Positions 26,333 through 34,999 of a stretch of 64,000 nt of DNA are shown here, piece by piece. The stretch is from positions 1 through 64,000 of the forward strand of contig JANXYR010000080.1 of the NCBI GenBank assembly GCA_025355965.1, read 5' to 3'. Made by a program: the position numbers and the translations under genes. The notes beneath the pieces are model-generated. The model made no database searches and was not told the DNA's origin. It was given only the letters and a program-made list of their open reading frames with translations. The stretch comes from Geobacteraceae bacterium (GTDB lineage Bacteria > Desulfobacterota > Desulfuromonadia > Geobacterales > Pseudopelobacteraceae). Positions within the stretch are counted from its first letter, which is position 1. Every line of letters starts with the position of its first letter.

Positions 26333-27192
26333 ACGTTCTCCTTTAGTTGTGCTCCTACAACCCTTTCAATCCCACTGGGATCAATGGCAATAATCGGATC
26401 ATAAAATCTGCCTGTTTTTTTGAACAACTGTTCGATATCATTTGCCTGCCTAACCCCAATCTCCACCAACAACCACCCTCCAGGGTTCAGGTATTCAACA
26501 GCAGACGGGATGAGTAACCGATATATGTCTTGACCGTCACTACCTCCGTCCAAAGCGGTTCGTGGGTCATAATCGCGAACTTCCTGATCAAGAGAGTCAA
26601 TATCTGCCGAAGGAATATATGGTGGATTTGATACGATCAGGTCGAAACAGCGCCCGGCAACCGGAACGAAGATTGAACCTAGCAGAAACTCTATGGTTGA
26701 ATCATGTTTTTTAGCGTTACGCCTGGCAACTGTGAGCGCTGCTTCAGAGATATCTGTGGCTGTAACAACTGCCGATGGAAGTTTTTTCTGCAAAGAAACG
26801 GCAATACACCCGCTCCCGGTACCAATATCCAGAACAGTCCGAGCAGTCGGTCGCCGTGTTATTGCTTCTGACACCAGGAGTTCGGTGTCATGACGCGGGA
26901 TCAGAACATCCAAAGTGACCTCGTAATCTAAGCCGCAGAACTCCTGACTACCAAGAATATGCTGGAGTGGCTCACGTCGTGCCCTGCGCGCTATCAGTGC
27001 TCGATATGCTGCCAGCTCACCGTCATTCAAAGGCTTATCATACTGTAGATACAAGCCAACCCGATCAAGCCCCATTGCGGCACACAAAAGCCACTCTGCT
27101 TCGAGTCGCGCGTTGGTAACACCCTTAGAGAGAAGATATTCCTTTGTCCAGGCAAGAATTTTAAGCGTTGTCCAGGTTTCACCTGTTGTCAT
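26329..27192 (-). CDS. prmC: Peptide chain release factor N5-glutamine methyltransferase PrmC
   Basis: A 287-residue SAM methyltransferase that modifies the GGQ glutamine of release factors RF1/RF2. The N-terminal helical domain includes WTKEYLLSKGVTNARLEAEW, then LQHILGSQEFCGLDYEV, RHDTELLV, motif I VLDIGTGSGCIAVSL, and the diagnostic NPPY in LIVSNPPYIPS. Length is normal. GGAG lies five bases before the ATG. In many bacteria prmC follows prfA; here the gene upstream is the nuo operon end, so no prfA is adjacent. Confidence 0.92.
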   Translation of the reverse strand: MTTGETWTTLKILAWTKEYLLSKGVTNARLEAEWLLCAAMGLDRVGLYLQYDKPLNDGELAAYRALIARRARREPLQHILGSQEFCGLDYEVTLDVLIPRHDTELLVSEAITRRPTARTVLDIGTGSGCIAVSLQKKLPSAVVTATDISEAALTVARRNAKKHDSTIEFLLGSIFVPVAGRCFDLIVSNPPYIPSADIDSLDQEVRDYDPRTALDGGSDGQDIYRLLIPSAVEYLNPGGWLLVEIGVRQANDIEQLFKKTGRFYDPIIAIDPSGIERVVGAQLKENV

Positions 27193-27291
27193 TTTTGCTC
27201 CATAAAAACATATTATTCACTCAATACAGTTAAAAAGTTATTTCTACTTTCTGCCAGAAATAAGGAGAAAACAACTTCAAACTTTATAATT

Positions 27292-27326
27292 ACAAAGGGC
27301 GACCTCTATGGGAGGCCGCCCTTTGT
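27292..27326. terminator. Hairpin terminator of the nuo operon
   Basis: ACAAAGGGCGACCTC pairs with GAGGCCGCCCTTTGT around a five-base loop, one mismatch in a 15-base stem. It lies 22 bases after the nuoN stop, on the minus strand, and before prmC. The flank is TTG then AATTATAA on the minus strand, so the U-run is weak, but the stem is very stable. It may work in both directions. Confidence 0.75.
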
Positions 27327-27347
27327 TGATACCATATTTCGAACAGA

Positions 27348-28805
27348 CTACATAAGTTTAACTGCCATCTGAGCATACTCAAGAATTACTGATGGTACGA
27401 TACCTGGGATTAGTGTACCAGCAGCAGCAATAACTAACGCTAAGGCTACTGGAGCAGTGACTTTAACCCATTCGAATTCTTCAGTAGACTCTTTGAAATA
27501 CATATAGACCATGATACGCAGATAGTAATAGACGGAAGCAGCACTATTGAGTACACCAATAACCGCTAACCAGATGTATCCCTTCTGAATAGCTCCGGAG
27601 AAAAGATAAAACTTACCGATAAATCCGGCTGCAGGAGGAACTCCGGCCAGAGAGAACAGGAATAATGTCATGGCAAGAGCAAGTAACGGATGTTTAAAAC
27701 CGAGACCGGCAAAGTCGGAAACATTACCATTGGTTTCACCCTTCTTAGAAACCAGGATAATAATTGCAAATGCTCCAATATTCATAAAAGCGTAGGAGAG
27801 CATGTAAAAGAGAATACCTGCTGTTCCCGTACCATTTCCTGCAGCAAAACCAACGAGCGCATAACCAGCATGTGCAATAGAAGAATATGCAAGAATACGC
27901 TTGATGTTGTCCTGTCGCAATGCTGTGATATTACCGACTGTCATCGTCAGAACAGCAAGAACCCAGAGAACTTGACTCCATTCAACCTGAAGAGTTGGAA
28001 GCGCAACTAGAAAAAGACGAAGCAAGGCAGCAAAACCGGCAGCTTTTGGACCAGCTGACATAAAAGCTGTCATCGGTGTCGGAGCACCCTCGTACACATC
28101 TGGTGTCCACATATGGAACGGCGCAGCAGCAATTTTAAATGCAAAACCGGTCATCATTAGCAGCATACCTGCAACCAACATAATATTAGAAGAAGGTACC
28201 GTCATCTGCCCGACAATCGCGGCAATTTTATAAAGGCGGGTTGTACCGGTTGCACCATAAATAAGCGCCATACCGTACAGAAGGAAACCGGTAGAAAAAG
28301 CACCAAGCAGGAAATATTTGAGACCCGCTTCGTTGGACTTTTTGTTGGCCCTGTTGAATCCGGCAAGTACATAAAGAGATACTGACATAACTTCAAGACC
28401 AAGAAATATCGTCATGAGATCCGTGCCGGACGCCATCAACATCATACCAACGACAGTAAACAGTATCAGTGGGTATAGTTCGCCCTGATTACACCCTTCA
28501 CGTTCCATGTAGCTATCTGAAATCAGAACAGCCAATCCGGCCGCGACCAAGAATGTCATCTTAAAGAATGTTGCAAAATTATCAAGGACCACTGAGCCGC
28601 TGAAACTCTCAATGTGGACGCCCCATCCGATTGCAACCAGAACCCCCGCTGCAATTATTCCCAGGAAACTGATGTATGCCAGGCTTGACTTCTGTCCTCC
28701 GGGTGAAAAAACATTGATCAGCAGAAGAATCATGGCCAGCACGGAGAGAAGTATCTCAGGTAGAATCGGCGCCATGTTGACGGCTGGAATTAAAATCATG
28801 TCCAT
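27348..28805 (-). CDS. nuoN: NADH-quinone oxidoreductase subunit N
   Basis: A 485-residue membrane subunit with about 14 helices, one of the three antiporter-like proton-channel modules of complex I. Typical segments are GLEVMSVSLYVLAGFNR, KYFLLGAFSTGFLLYG with the key lysine, and RILAYSSIAHAGYALVG. GGAGG precedes the ATG with a nine-base spacer. It is the last gene of the nuo operon, 37 bases from the end of nuoM, and is followed by the terminator. Nothing unusual was seen. Confidence 0.94.
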   Translation of the reverse strand: MDMILIPAVNMAPILPEILLSVLAMILLLINVFSPGGQKSSLAYISFLGIIAAGVLVAIGWGVHIESFSGSVVLDNFATFFKMTFLVAAGLAVLISDSYMEREGCNQGELYPLILFTVVGMMLMASGTDLMTIFLGLEVMSVSLYVLAGFNRANKKSNEAGLKYFLLGAFSTGFLLYGMALIYGATGTTRLYKIAAIVGQMTVPSSNIMLVAGMLLMMTGFAFKIAAAPFHMWTPDVYEGAPTPMTAFMSAGPKAAGFAALLRLFLVALPTLQVEWSQVLWVLAVLTMTVGNITALRQDNIKRILAYSSIAHAGYALVGFAAGNGTGTAGILFYMLSYAFMNIGAFAIIILVSKKGETNGNVSDFAGLGFKHPLLALAMTLFLFSLAGVPPAAGFIGKFYLFSGAIQKGYIWLAVIGVLNSAASVYYYLRIMVYMYFKESTEEFEWVKVTAPVALALVIAAAGTLIPGIVPSVILEYAQMAVKLM

Positions 28806-28842
28806 CTAAAATATCCTCCGGTCGGATTGACTCATAATTTGA

Positions 28843-30501
28843 TTACTTTTCAGCGTGCGGATTTGCAACTGGTGCTGCTGGCTGTGTTGAAGGCGACTCA
28901 ATAACTGGATGTCCGGCAGGCATGTTGACACTCGGGTGGCCTGGAGGCATTTCACCACCAGGGTGACCTGCGGGCATCTGAGATTGATCAGCGCAAGGAA
29001 TTGCCATAGTATTTACCGATGCAACACGAACCTGTGCAACAAGTTTCTTGATTGCAGGATCCATTTTATCGATAAATGGCTTGGGATAAAGACCCATGAA
29101 GAAAATCATTACAATCAGAGGAACCATTATTGTGATCTCTCGAGCATTCAGATCGAGCAATTTCTGATTTTTCGGATTATCAAGTTCACCAAACATAACA
29201 CGCTGGAATACCCATAACATGTAGACTGCGGAAAGAATTACTCCGCTCGTTGCAACAATAGTCCACCAACGCAACTGGCTTTCAAAAGCACCCAGCAAAA
29301 TAAGGAATTCACCTACAAATCCATTTGTACCTGGCAAGCCGACAGATGAAAAGGTAACTATCATGAATACTGTAGCAAATATCGGCATCTGCTTCGACAA
29401 ACCACCGAAATCGGTAATTAGCCTGGTGTGGCGACGCTCATAAATAAAGCCTACGATAAGGAACAATGCCCCTGTAGAGATACCATGGTTAATCATCTGC
29501 AGCATACCGCCGGTAATGCCCTCTGTGTTGAAAGCAAATACGCCAAGCATTACAAAACCGAGGTGAGCAACTGATGAGTAGGCAACCAGTTTTTTAACAT
29601 CTTCCTGTACCATGGCGACAAGAGCGGCGTAGATAATACCGATAACCGCAAGCGTTGCAATCACGGGAGCGAACTTGTGGGCAGCCTCCGGGAATAACGG
29701 TATAGCGAAACGCACATAACCGTATGTACCCATTTTCAGAAGAACTGCTGCCAAGATTACCGAACCGGCCGTTGGTGCTTCAGTATGCGCATCAGGTAAC
29801 CATGTATGAAGTGGAAACATAGGAACTTTGATAGCAAAAGCGAAGGCAAATGCAAGGAATAACCAGATCTGTGTAGCCATATCCAGTTTGAGATCAAAGA
29901 ATTGGAGCAGGCCAAAATCGGTAATTCCTGCCTGCATCCCTTTGAAATAAAGGAAGATCAGAGCTACCAACATGAGAAGTGAGCCAACCATTGTGTAAAT
30001 AAAGAACTTTACAGCAGCATAAATTTTATTCTTCCCACCCCAGATACCGATCATGAAATACATAGGGATCAGCATAACTTCCCAGAAAATGTAGAACAGG
30101 AACAGATCAAGCGATATAAAAGCTCCCAACATGCCAGTTTCAAGCAACAGCAAACAGACCATGTACTCCTTAACCTTTTCTTCAACTGCCGTATAGGTTG
30201 AGAGAACGGCTATCGGCATGATAAAGGTCGTCAAGATTACAAGCCAGAGACTGATCCCATCGATACCGATATTGTAGCGCATGATAAAGGGACCAGCCGC
30301 AATCCAAGGCACGTTTTCTACAAATTGAAACTCCGCATTGGTCTGAAAGCCAGTCAGTATTAGCAGCGACACCAGGAAAGTCACAATTGTTACCGCGAAG
30401 GTGACATTCCGAAGTACTCCTTTGCTGTCTTTCGGGATGAACAGCAGCAGCAGGACACCCAATATCGGCAGGAATGTCGTCAGGCTCAGTACGTTACTCA
30501 T
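28843..30501 (-). CDS. nuoM: NADH-quinone oxidoreductase subunit M with MPxGHP-repeat tail
   Basis: A 552-residue antiporter-like proton-pumping subunit of complex I. Residues 1-490 are ordinary: about 14 helices, FWEVMLIPMYFMIGIWGG and the KKLVAYSSVAHLGFVMLG segment with the conserved lysine. After the last helix there is an extra 62-residue tail rich in Pro, Gly, His and Met, with three nine-residue repeats at 508-534. Usual NuoM is about 490-510 residues. The tail ends PVANPHAEK. AAAGGAG precedes the ATG. The tail's purpose is not known; metal binding is a guess from its His/Met content. Confidence 0.93.
   Translation of the reverse strand: MSNVLSLTTFLPILGVLLLLFIPKDSKGVLRNVTFAVTIVTFLVSLLILTGFQTNAEFQFVENVPWIAAGPFIMRYNIGIDGISLWLVILTTFIMPIAVLSTYTAVEEKVKEYMVCLLLLETGMLGAFISLDLFLFYIFWEVMLIPMYFMIGIWGGKNKIYAAVKFFIYTMVGSLLMLVALIFLYFKGMQAGITDFGLLQFFDLKLDMATQIWLFLAFAFAFAIKVPMFPLHTWLPDAHTEAPTAGSVILAAVLLKMGTYGYVRFAIPLFPEAAHKFAPVIATLAVIGIIYAALVAMVQEDVKKLVAYSSVAHLGFVMLGVFAFNTEGITGGMLQMINHGISTGALFLIVGFIYERRHTRLITDFGGLSKQMPIFATVFMIVTFSSVGLPGTNGFVGEFLILLGAFESQLRWWTIVATSGVILSAVYMLWVFQRVMFGELDNPKNQKLLDLNAREITIMVPLIVMIFFMGLYPKPFIDKMDPAIKKLVAQVRVASVNTMAIPCADQSQMPAGHPGGEMPPGHPSVNMPAGHPVIESPSTQPAAPVANPHAEK
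28900..28980 (-). repeat. Three 27-base repeats encoding (Q/E/N)MP(A/P)GHPxx in NuoM
   Basis: Three consecutive nine-residue units, QMPAGHPGG, EMPPGHPSV and NMPAGHPVI, make up residues 508-534. The codons differ at many third positions between units (GCA/CCA/GCC for the fourth residue; CAC/CAC/CAT for His; CCT/CCG/CCA for the last Pro), so the repeat is older than a recent slip and its protein sequence appears to have been kept. Confidence 0.85.
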
Positions 30502-30539
30502 GAATTCGTGCTCCTTTATACAAAGTGCTTAGGAATTAG

Positions 30540-32534
30540 TTATTTAAAAATGTAGTAGCCAAGCATAACGACAACACCGAGTGCCATTGAGAACGCGTAG
30601 TTGTAGACATAGCCAGACTGCATGTAGCGGAGAATACCGCTGAAACTCATAACAACGTTGGCAACTCCGTTGACAGCACCGTCGACAATAATGACGTCAA
30701 AGAATTTCCAGAGGAACTGACCAAACGCCTTGCACGGGTTGACAAAGAGATAATCATACAGTTCATCTATGTACCATTTGTTGTATACAACGCGATGTAG
30801 GGTCGGGAATGCAGCAACAAATTTACCAGGCAGTTCTGTATTTTTAACATACATTGTGAATGCGATAGCTATTCCGACCAATGCAATAACAACTGACAGC
30901 CCCATCAACCCCCATTCAATCGCGTGACTTGGATGTGCACCGTGGTGGGCATATGTGCTGCCGTATTCATTTGCCAGTTCGAATACCGGTTCCAGCCAGT
31001 GCTCAAAATAATTAGGAAGCATCCCCAGAATCTTAGGCATTCCAAGATAACCGCCAACTGCAGCAAGAGCGCCAAGAACCATCAGTGGTATTGTAATCAC
31101 TAACGGAGACTCATGAAGGTAACTCTTGGCGCCAGGATTTATACGGCACTCGCCAAAAAAGGTCATAAATACAAGACGGAACATGTAGAAGGCTGTAAAA
31201 CACGCAGCTATAGCGCCAATGCCCCACAGAACTATATTGAGATTACCATGATATGAATTTGCAAAGGCCATCCAAAGGATTTCATCCTTTGAGAAGAATC
31301 CCGAGAAACCGGGGATGCCAGATATAGCTATGGTTGAAACAAGAAAAGTAAGGAACGTAATCGGCATTGCTTTACGAAGTCCACCCATATTACGCATATC
31401 CTGAGCGTCATCGTGCGAGTGGATTTTATGTAGGGCGTGATGCATTGAATGAATGACTGAGCCGGAACCAAGGAACAGACAAGCTTTGAAGAATGCATGT
31501 GTCATCAGGTGGAAAATGCCGGCACTGAATGCACCAACTCCCATTGCTAAAAACATGAACCCAAGCTGCGAAACAGTGGAGTAGGCCAGTACACGTTTGA
31601 TGTCGTTTTGTGCAGTGCCGATAGTAGCGGCAAAAATTGCTGTGGCAGCCCCTACAACAGCAATTACCATCATGGTTTCAGGGGATTTAATAAATACGAA
31701 ACTCATTCTTCCGATCATATATACACCTGCCGTTACCATCGTGGCAGCGTGAATAAGAGCAGAAACAGGTGTCGGGCCTTCCATTGCGTCAGGTAACCAG
31801 GTAAAGAGCGGAATCTGTGCAGATTTCCCGGTAGCACCTACGAAAAAGCATAATGTTGCAAACGTTACAACTCCACCGTATGGAAGCAGGTGCGATGCAG
31901 CTTTAATTTCAACGAAGTTCACAGTCCATATATTATGGTTACTACCGAACCACCAGTAGAGCGTAAACAGACCAATAAGAAAACCAAAGTCACCAACACG
32001 GTTCATGACAAATGCTTTTTTTGCAGCATCTCCGGCAGATTTTTTATGGAAATAATAGCCAATCAGCAGGTATGAACAGAGACCAACTCCTTCCCAACCG
32101 ATGAACATGACCAGCATGTTGCTACCAAGAACTAGCAAAAGCATCGACATACAAAAGAGGTTCAGATAGGCAAAGAAACGATAGAACCCCTCTTCACCAT
32201 GCATGTAACCGATCGAATAGAGGTGGATCAGTGAACCAACACCTGTTACTACCATAATCATAATTACTGACAGAGGATCTACCAAGAAGGCCATATCAGC
32301 CTTAAAGTTGCCTGAATGGATCCATGGGAAAAGAACTTTTTCAAATACTCTCTGCTCCGGTGGTAAACCGATCATCTGCATGAGTATTCCGCATGATACC
32401 AAGAATGACAGAAAGATCATGAGCGTACCAATTCCGCCGATCACGGCCTCATTCTTGATCTTTTTCCCGAAGAGTCCATTAATCAGGAACCCGATGAGCG
32501 GGAAGAGCGGGATTAGCCATACTTTGTCAAACAT
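30540..32534 (-). CDS. nuoL: NADH-quinone oxidoreductase subunit L
   Basis: A 664-residue proton-pumping subunit at the far end of the membrane arm. FIGWEGVGLCSYLLIGYYFH, KSAQIPLFTWLPDAMEGPTP and RVLAYSTVSQLGFMFLAMG are the conserved helices 5-8 regions, and the C-terminal portion includes the long lateral helix region with the final transmembrane segment. Length is normal for the family. AAAAGGAG lies eight bases before the ATG. It is 38 bases upstream of nuoM and 55 bases after nuoK, in the standard order. Confidence 0.95.
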   Translation of the reverse strand: MFDKVWLIPLFPLIGFLINGLFGKKIKNEAVIGGIGTLMIFLSFLVSCGILMQMIGLPPEQRVFEKVLFPWIHSGNFKADMAFLVDPLSVIMIMVVTGVGSLIHLYSIGYMHGEEGFYRFFAYLNLFCMSMLLLVLGSNMLVMFIGWEGVGLCSYLLIGYYFHKKSAGDAAKKAFVMNRVGDFGFLIGLFTLYWWFGSNHNIWTVNFVEIKAASHLLPYGGVVTFATLCFFVGATGKSAQIPLFTWLPDAMEGPTPVSALIHAATMVTAGVYMIGRMSFVFIKSPETMMVIAVVGAATAIFAATIGTAQNDIKRVLAYSTVSQLGFMFLAMGVGAFSAGIFHLMTHAFFKACLFLGSGSVIHSMHHALHKIHSHDDAQDMRNMGGLRKAMPITFLTFLVSTIAISGIPGFSGFFSKDEILWMAFANSYHGNLNIVLWGIGAIAACFTAFYMFRLVFMTFFGECRINPGAKSYLHESPLVITIPLMVLGALAAVGGYLGMPKILGMLPNYFEHWLEPVFELANEYGSTYAHHGAHPSHAIEWGLMGLSVVIALVGIAIAFTMYVKNTELPGKFVAAFPTLHRVVYNKWYIDELYDYLFVNPCKAFGQFLWKFFDVIIVDGAVNGVANVVMSFSGILRYMQSGYVYNYAFSMALGVVVMLGYYIFK

Positions 32535-32589
32535 GTAAGACTCCTTTTATGCAATCATTAAACATTGTCGTAAGGGGTGTACTGCTGAT

Positions 32590-32892
32590 CTACCACTTCA
32601 TCATATTAGCGTCATCTACATCTATTGACTCTTTATTGTTGTAGAAAGCTATGAAAAGCGCCAGACCGACAGCAGCTTCAGCAGCAGCTACAGTCATTAT
32701 GAAGAATACGAAGATCTGACCATCAAGATTTCCCAGATGACGGGAAAATGCAACAAACGTCAGGTTAACGGCATTAAGCATTAGCTCAATACACATAAAT
32801 ATTACGATAGCATTCTTGCGGGTCAGGACGCCTATGGTACCGATTGAAAAGAGTACGGCGCTTACGATGAGATAGCTGTTCAGGTTTTCCAT
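32590..32892 (-). CDS. nuoK: NADH-quinone oxidoreductase subunit K
   Basis: A 100-residue membrane subunit with three helices. [20 protein letters not shown] carries the conserved glutamate of the second helix, and [20 protein letters not shown] the conserved glutamate of the third, both part of the proton path. The length matches the usual ~100 residues. It begins 14 bases after nuoJ. No irregularity is visible. Confidence 0.95.
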   Translation of the reverse strand: MENLNSYLIVSAVLFSIGTIGVLTRKNAIVIFMCIELMLNAVNLTFVAFSRHLGNLDGQIFVFFIMTVAAAEAAVGLALFIAFYNNKESIDVDDANMMKW

Positions 32893-32906
32893 GAAATATA
32901 TCCCTC

Positions 32907-33410
32907 TTATATTTTTTTCTTGGCCAGAATGACCGCGCCGACTATTGCAACTAAAAGCAGTATTGATGTTATTTCAAACGGCAGCAAAAAGTTTGTGAAC
33001 ATTTCTCTACCGATTAGTTCTGTATGACCAATGTTTTTTATCATATCTCCGCTGTATGGGCCCGTTGGAACAGCTGCACGGCTTCTAATAAGTACAAACA
33101 CGACATTCAGTAACGTGAAGAAACCGATGATTGATCCAAAAATGAGTTTATGAGAATGTTTCTTCGAAGCATCAATCCGGATATTCAACAACATTATAGT
33201 AAACACTATCAAAACCATAATAGCACCGGCATAAACCATTACCTGAACAGCAGCCATAAATGGTGCATCCAGCATGACATAATATGTTGCCAAACAGAAA
33301 AATGTCATTATGAGAGACAGCGCACTATTGATCGGATTTTTACAGGTAATCACCAGGATCGCCGATACAATTGCAACTAATGATATAATCAGAAAGAAGA
33401 GGGTTTCCAT
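32907..33410 (-). CDS. nuoJ: NADH-quinone oxidoreductase subunit J
   Basis: A 167-residue membrane subunit with five helices. The conserved third-helix region [20 protein letters not shown], containing the pi-bulge Tyr/Gly-rich part that moves during turnover, is intact. It ends KKKI after the last helix. It sits between nuoI (11 bases away) and nuoK (14 bases) in the usual order and is clearly co-transcribed. Length is typical. Confidence 0.95.
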   Translation of the reverse strand: METLFFLIISLVAIVSAILVITCKNPINSALSLIMTFFCLATYYVMLDAPFMAAVQVMVYAGAIMVLIVFTIMLLNIRIDASKKHSHKLIFGSIIGFFTLLNVVFVLIRSRAAVPTGPYSGDMIKNIGHTELIGREMFTNFLLPFEITSILLLVAIVGAVILAKKKI

Positions 33411-33421
33411 GCACTGCTCCT

Positions 33422-33826
33422 TTATTGCTTTTCTAAGAGACGTTCTTTGGAATAAATAAAGTCCTGACGAGAATAATTTGCTAACTCAAACTCACCAGTC
33501 ATCTTGAGAGCGTCAACCGGACAGGCTTCAACACAATATCCACAAAAAATACAACGCAGCATATCAATTTCGTACACTGTGGCATATTTGTCGTGATTGG
33601 CATCTTCGCCCGCTTCGACAGTAATACATTTAGCTGGACAAACCGTGGGGCAAAGATAACAAGCAACACACTTTGCTTTGCTGTGTGATACTTTAAGGCC
33701 ATGAAGGCCGCGAAATCGCTCGGCAACCTTAGGGCGCTCATCCGGGTACTGAAGTGTTACCGGCTTCATAAACATGTGTTTCAATGTAATTGCCATGCCG
33801 TTTATAATTGGTGTAATCGGATTCAT
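33422..33826 (-). CDS. nuoI: NADH-quinone oxidoreductase subunit I
   Basis: A 134-residue ferredoxin-like subunit that holds clusters N6a and N6b on the way to quinone. The two four-cysteine motifs are C53-x2-C56-x2-C59-x3-C63 and C92-x2-C95-x2-C98-x3-C102, each followed by Pro. The N-terminus, PIINGMAITLKHMFMKPVTL, is a membrane-facing amphipathic segment typical of the subunit. It is shorter than E. coli NuoI (180) but complete in the core. It follows nuoH by 46 bases. Confidence 0.95.
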   Translation of the reverse strand: MNPITPIINGMAITLKHMFMKPVTLQYPDERPKVAERFRGLHGLKVSHSKAKCVACYLCPTVCPAKCITVEAGEDANHDKYATVYEIDMLRCIFCGYCVEACPVDALKMTGEFELANYSRQDFIYSKERLLEKQ

Positions 33827-33872
33827 ATATCCATCCTCGTCTCTGAAATAATGCTATTCAATTCAGCGGGTA

Positions 33873-34937
33873 TTAAAGGAAATAGCCGATGATTCCTGTT
33901 ACTACAATGTTTACTAGTGCCAGCGGGATAAATACTTTCCAGCCAAGATGCATTAACTGATCATATCGATAGCGTGGCAGTGTAGCGCGGATCCACATAC
34001 AGACAAATATCAGAAAATAAACTTTGGCGATAAAGTAAACTGGCCCAAGCAGTGGCATGGCTGCTGTGAGTGGCCCATTCCAACCACCCAGGAATAATGT
34101 GACTGTTATCGCACTGACAGTTACCATGTTGGCATACTCAGCCATGAAGAACATTGCGTATTTCATGGATGAATATTCTGTACAAAAACCGGAAACAAGC
34201 TCGGTCTCAGCTTCAGGCAGGTCAAACGGAGTACGGTTGATTTCGGCTAGCGAGCAGATGAAGAACATGAATGCGGCCAGTGGTTGTTTAAATAGATACC
34301 AATCAAAACCACCCATACCGGATTGAAGCTCAACAATTTTAGTGAGCGATAGTGTGCCTGAGAGCATGAAAACGGCAATGATACACAAGCCTGCGGCAAG
34401 TTCATACGAAATCATCTGGGCGGAGGCACGCAGACCACCCATGAGAGAGTATTTGCTGTTAGATGCCCAACCAGCCAACACGATCCCGTAGACACCAAGT
34501 GATGACATTGCCAGAATGTAGAGCACACCGACATTCACGTCATAAACTTGACCGGCAGCAGTGTCATAATAAGCTGCAATCTGCAACGGTATCTTATATC
34601 CGGCGACCTCGATGACGCCCCCGAACGGGATAACAGCAAAAGTTATAAATGCCGGTATGAGAGCAATCAGCGGTGCAACCAGAAAAGCAAATTTGTTGGC
34701 TTGTGCGGGTATAATCTCTTCTTTGAAGAAAAGTTTAAGACCATCGGCAATCGGCTGCAACAGGCCGTGCCATCCAGTGCGCATTGGTCCAAGACGAACC
34801 TGCATGTGGCCGATAATTTTTCGTTCGGCATACGTGGCGTATGCTACGGTCAGCAGCACAAAGACAAAAGCCACCAGGACCTTGGCAACCATGGCGATGT
34901 AATACATCATCGGCAGTCCTAATATCTCGATTCCCAT
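33873..34937 (-). CDS. nuoH: NADH-quinone oxidoreductase subunit H
   Basis: A 354-residue, eight-helix subunit forming much of the quinone-binding cavity and the first proton channel. Conserved loops are seen: AERKIIGHMQVRLGPMRTGW, QPIADGLKLFFKEEI, and the acidic loop EINRTPFDLPEAETELVSGF near residue 230. GGWNGPL and RATLPRYRYDQLMHLGW are also standard. It follows nuoG by 62 bases, the largest gap inside the operon, with no hairpin obvious in between. Confidence 0.95.
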   Translation of the reverse strand: MGIEILGLPMMYYIAMVAKVLVAFVFVLLTVAYATYAERKIIGHMQVRLGPMRTGWHGLLQPIADGLKLFFKEEIIPAQANKFAFLVAPLIALIPAFITFAVIPFGGVIEVAGYKIPLQIAAYYDTAAGQVYDVNVGVLYILAMSSLGVYGIVLAGWASNSKYSLMGGLRASAQMISYELAAGLCIIAVFMLSGTLSLTKIVELQSGMGGFDWYLFKQPLAAFMFFICSLAEINRTPFDLPEAETELVSGFCTEYSSMKYAMFFMAEYANMVTVSAITVTLFLGGWNGPLTAAMPLLGPVYFIAKVYFLIFVCMWIRATLPRYRYDQLMHLGWKVFIPLALVNIVVTGIIGYFL

Positions 34938-34999
34938 CTGTCCCTCTTTCTTTGCTTGTATGAATTAGTTATTTCATCCGATTATTAACAATAGCTACA

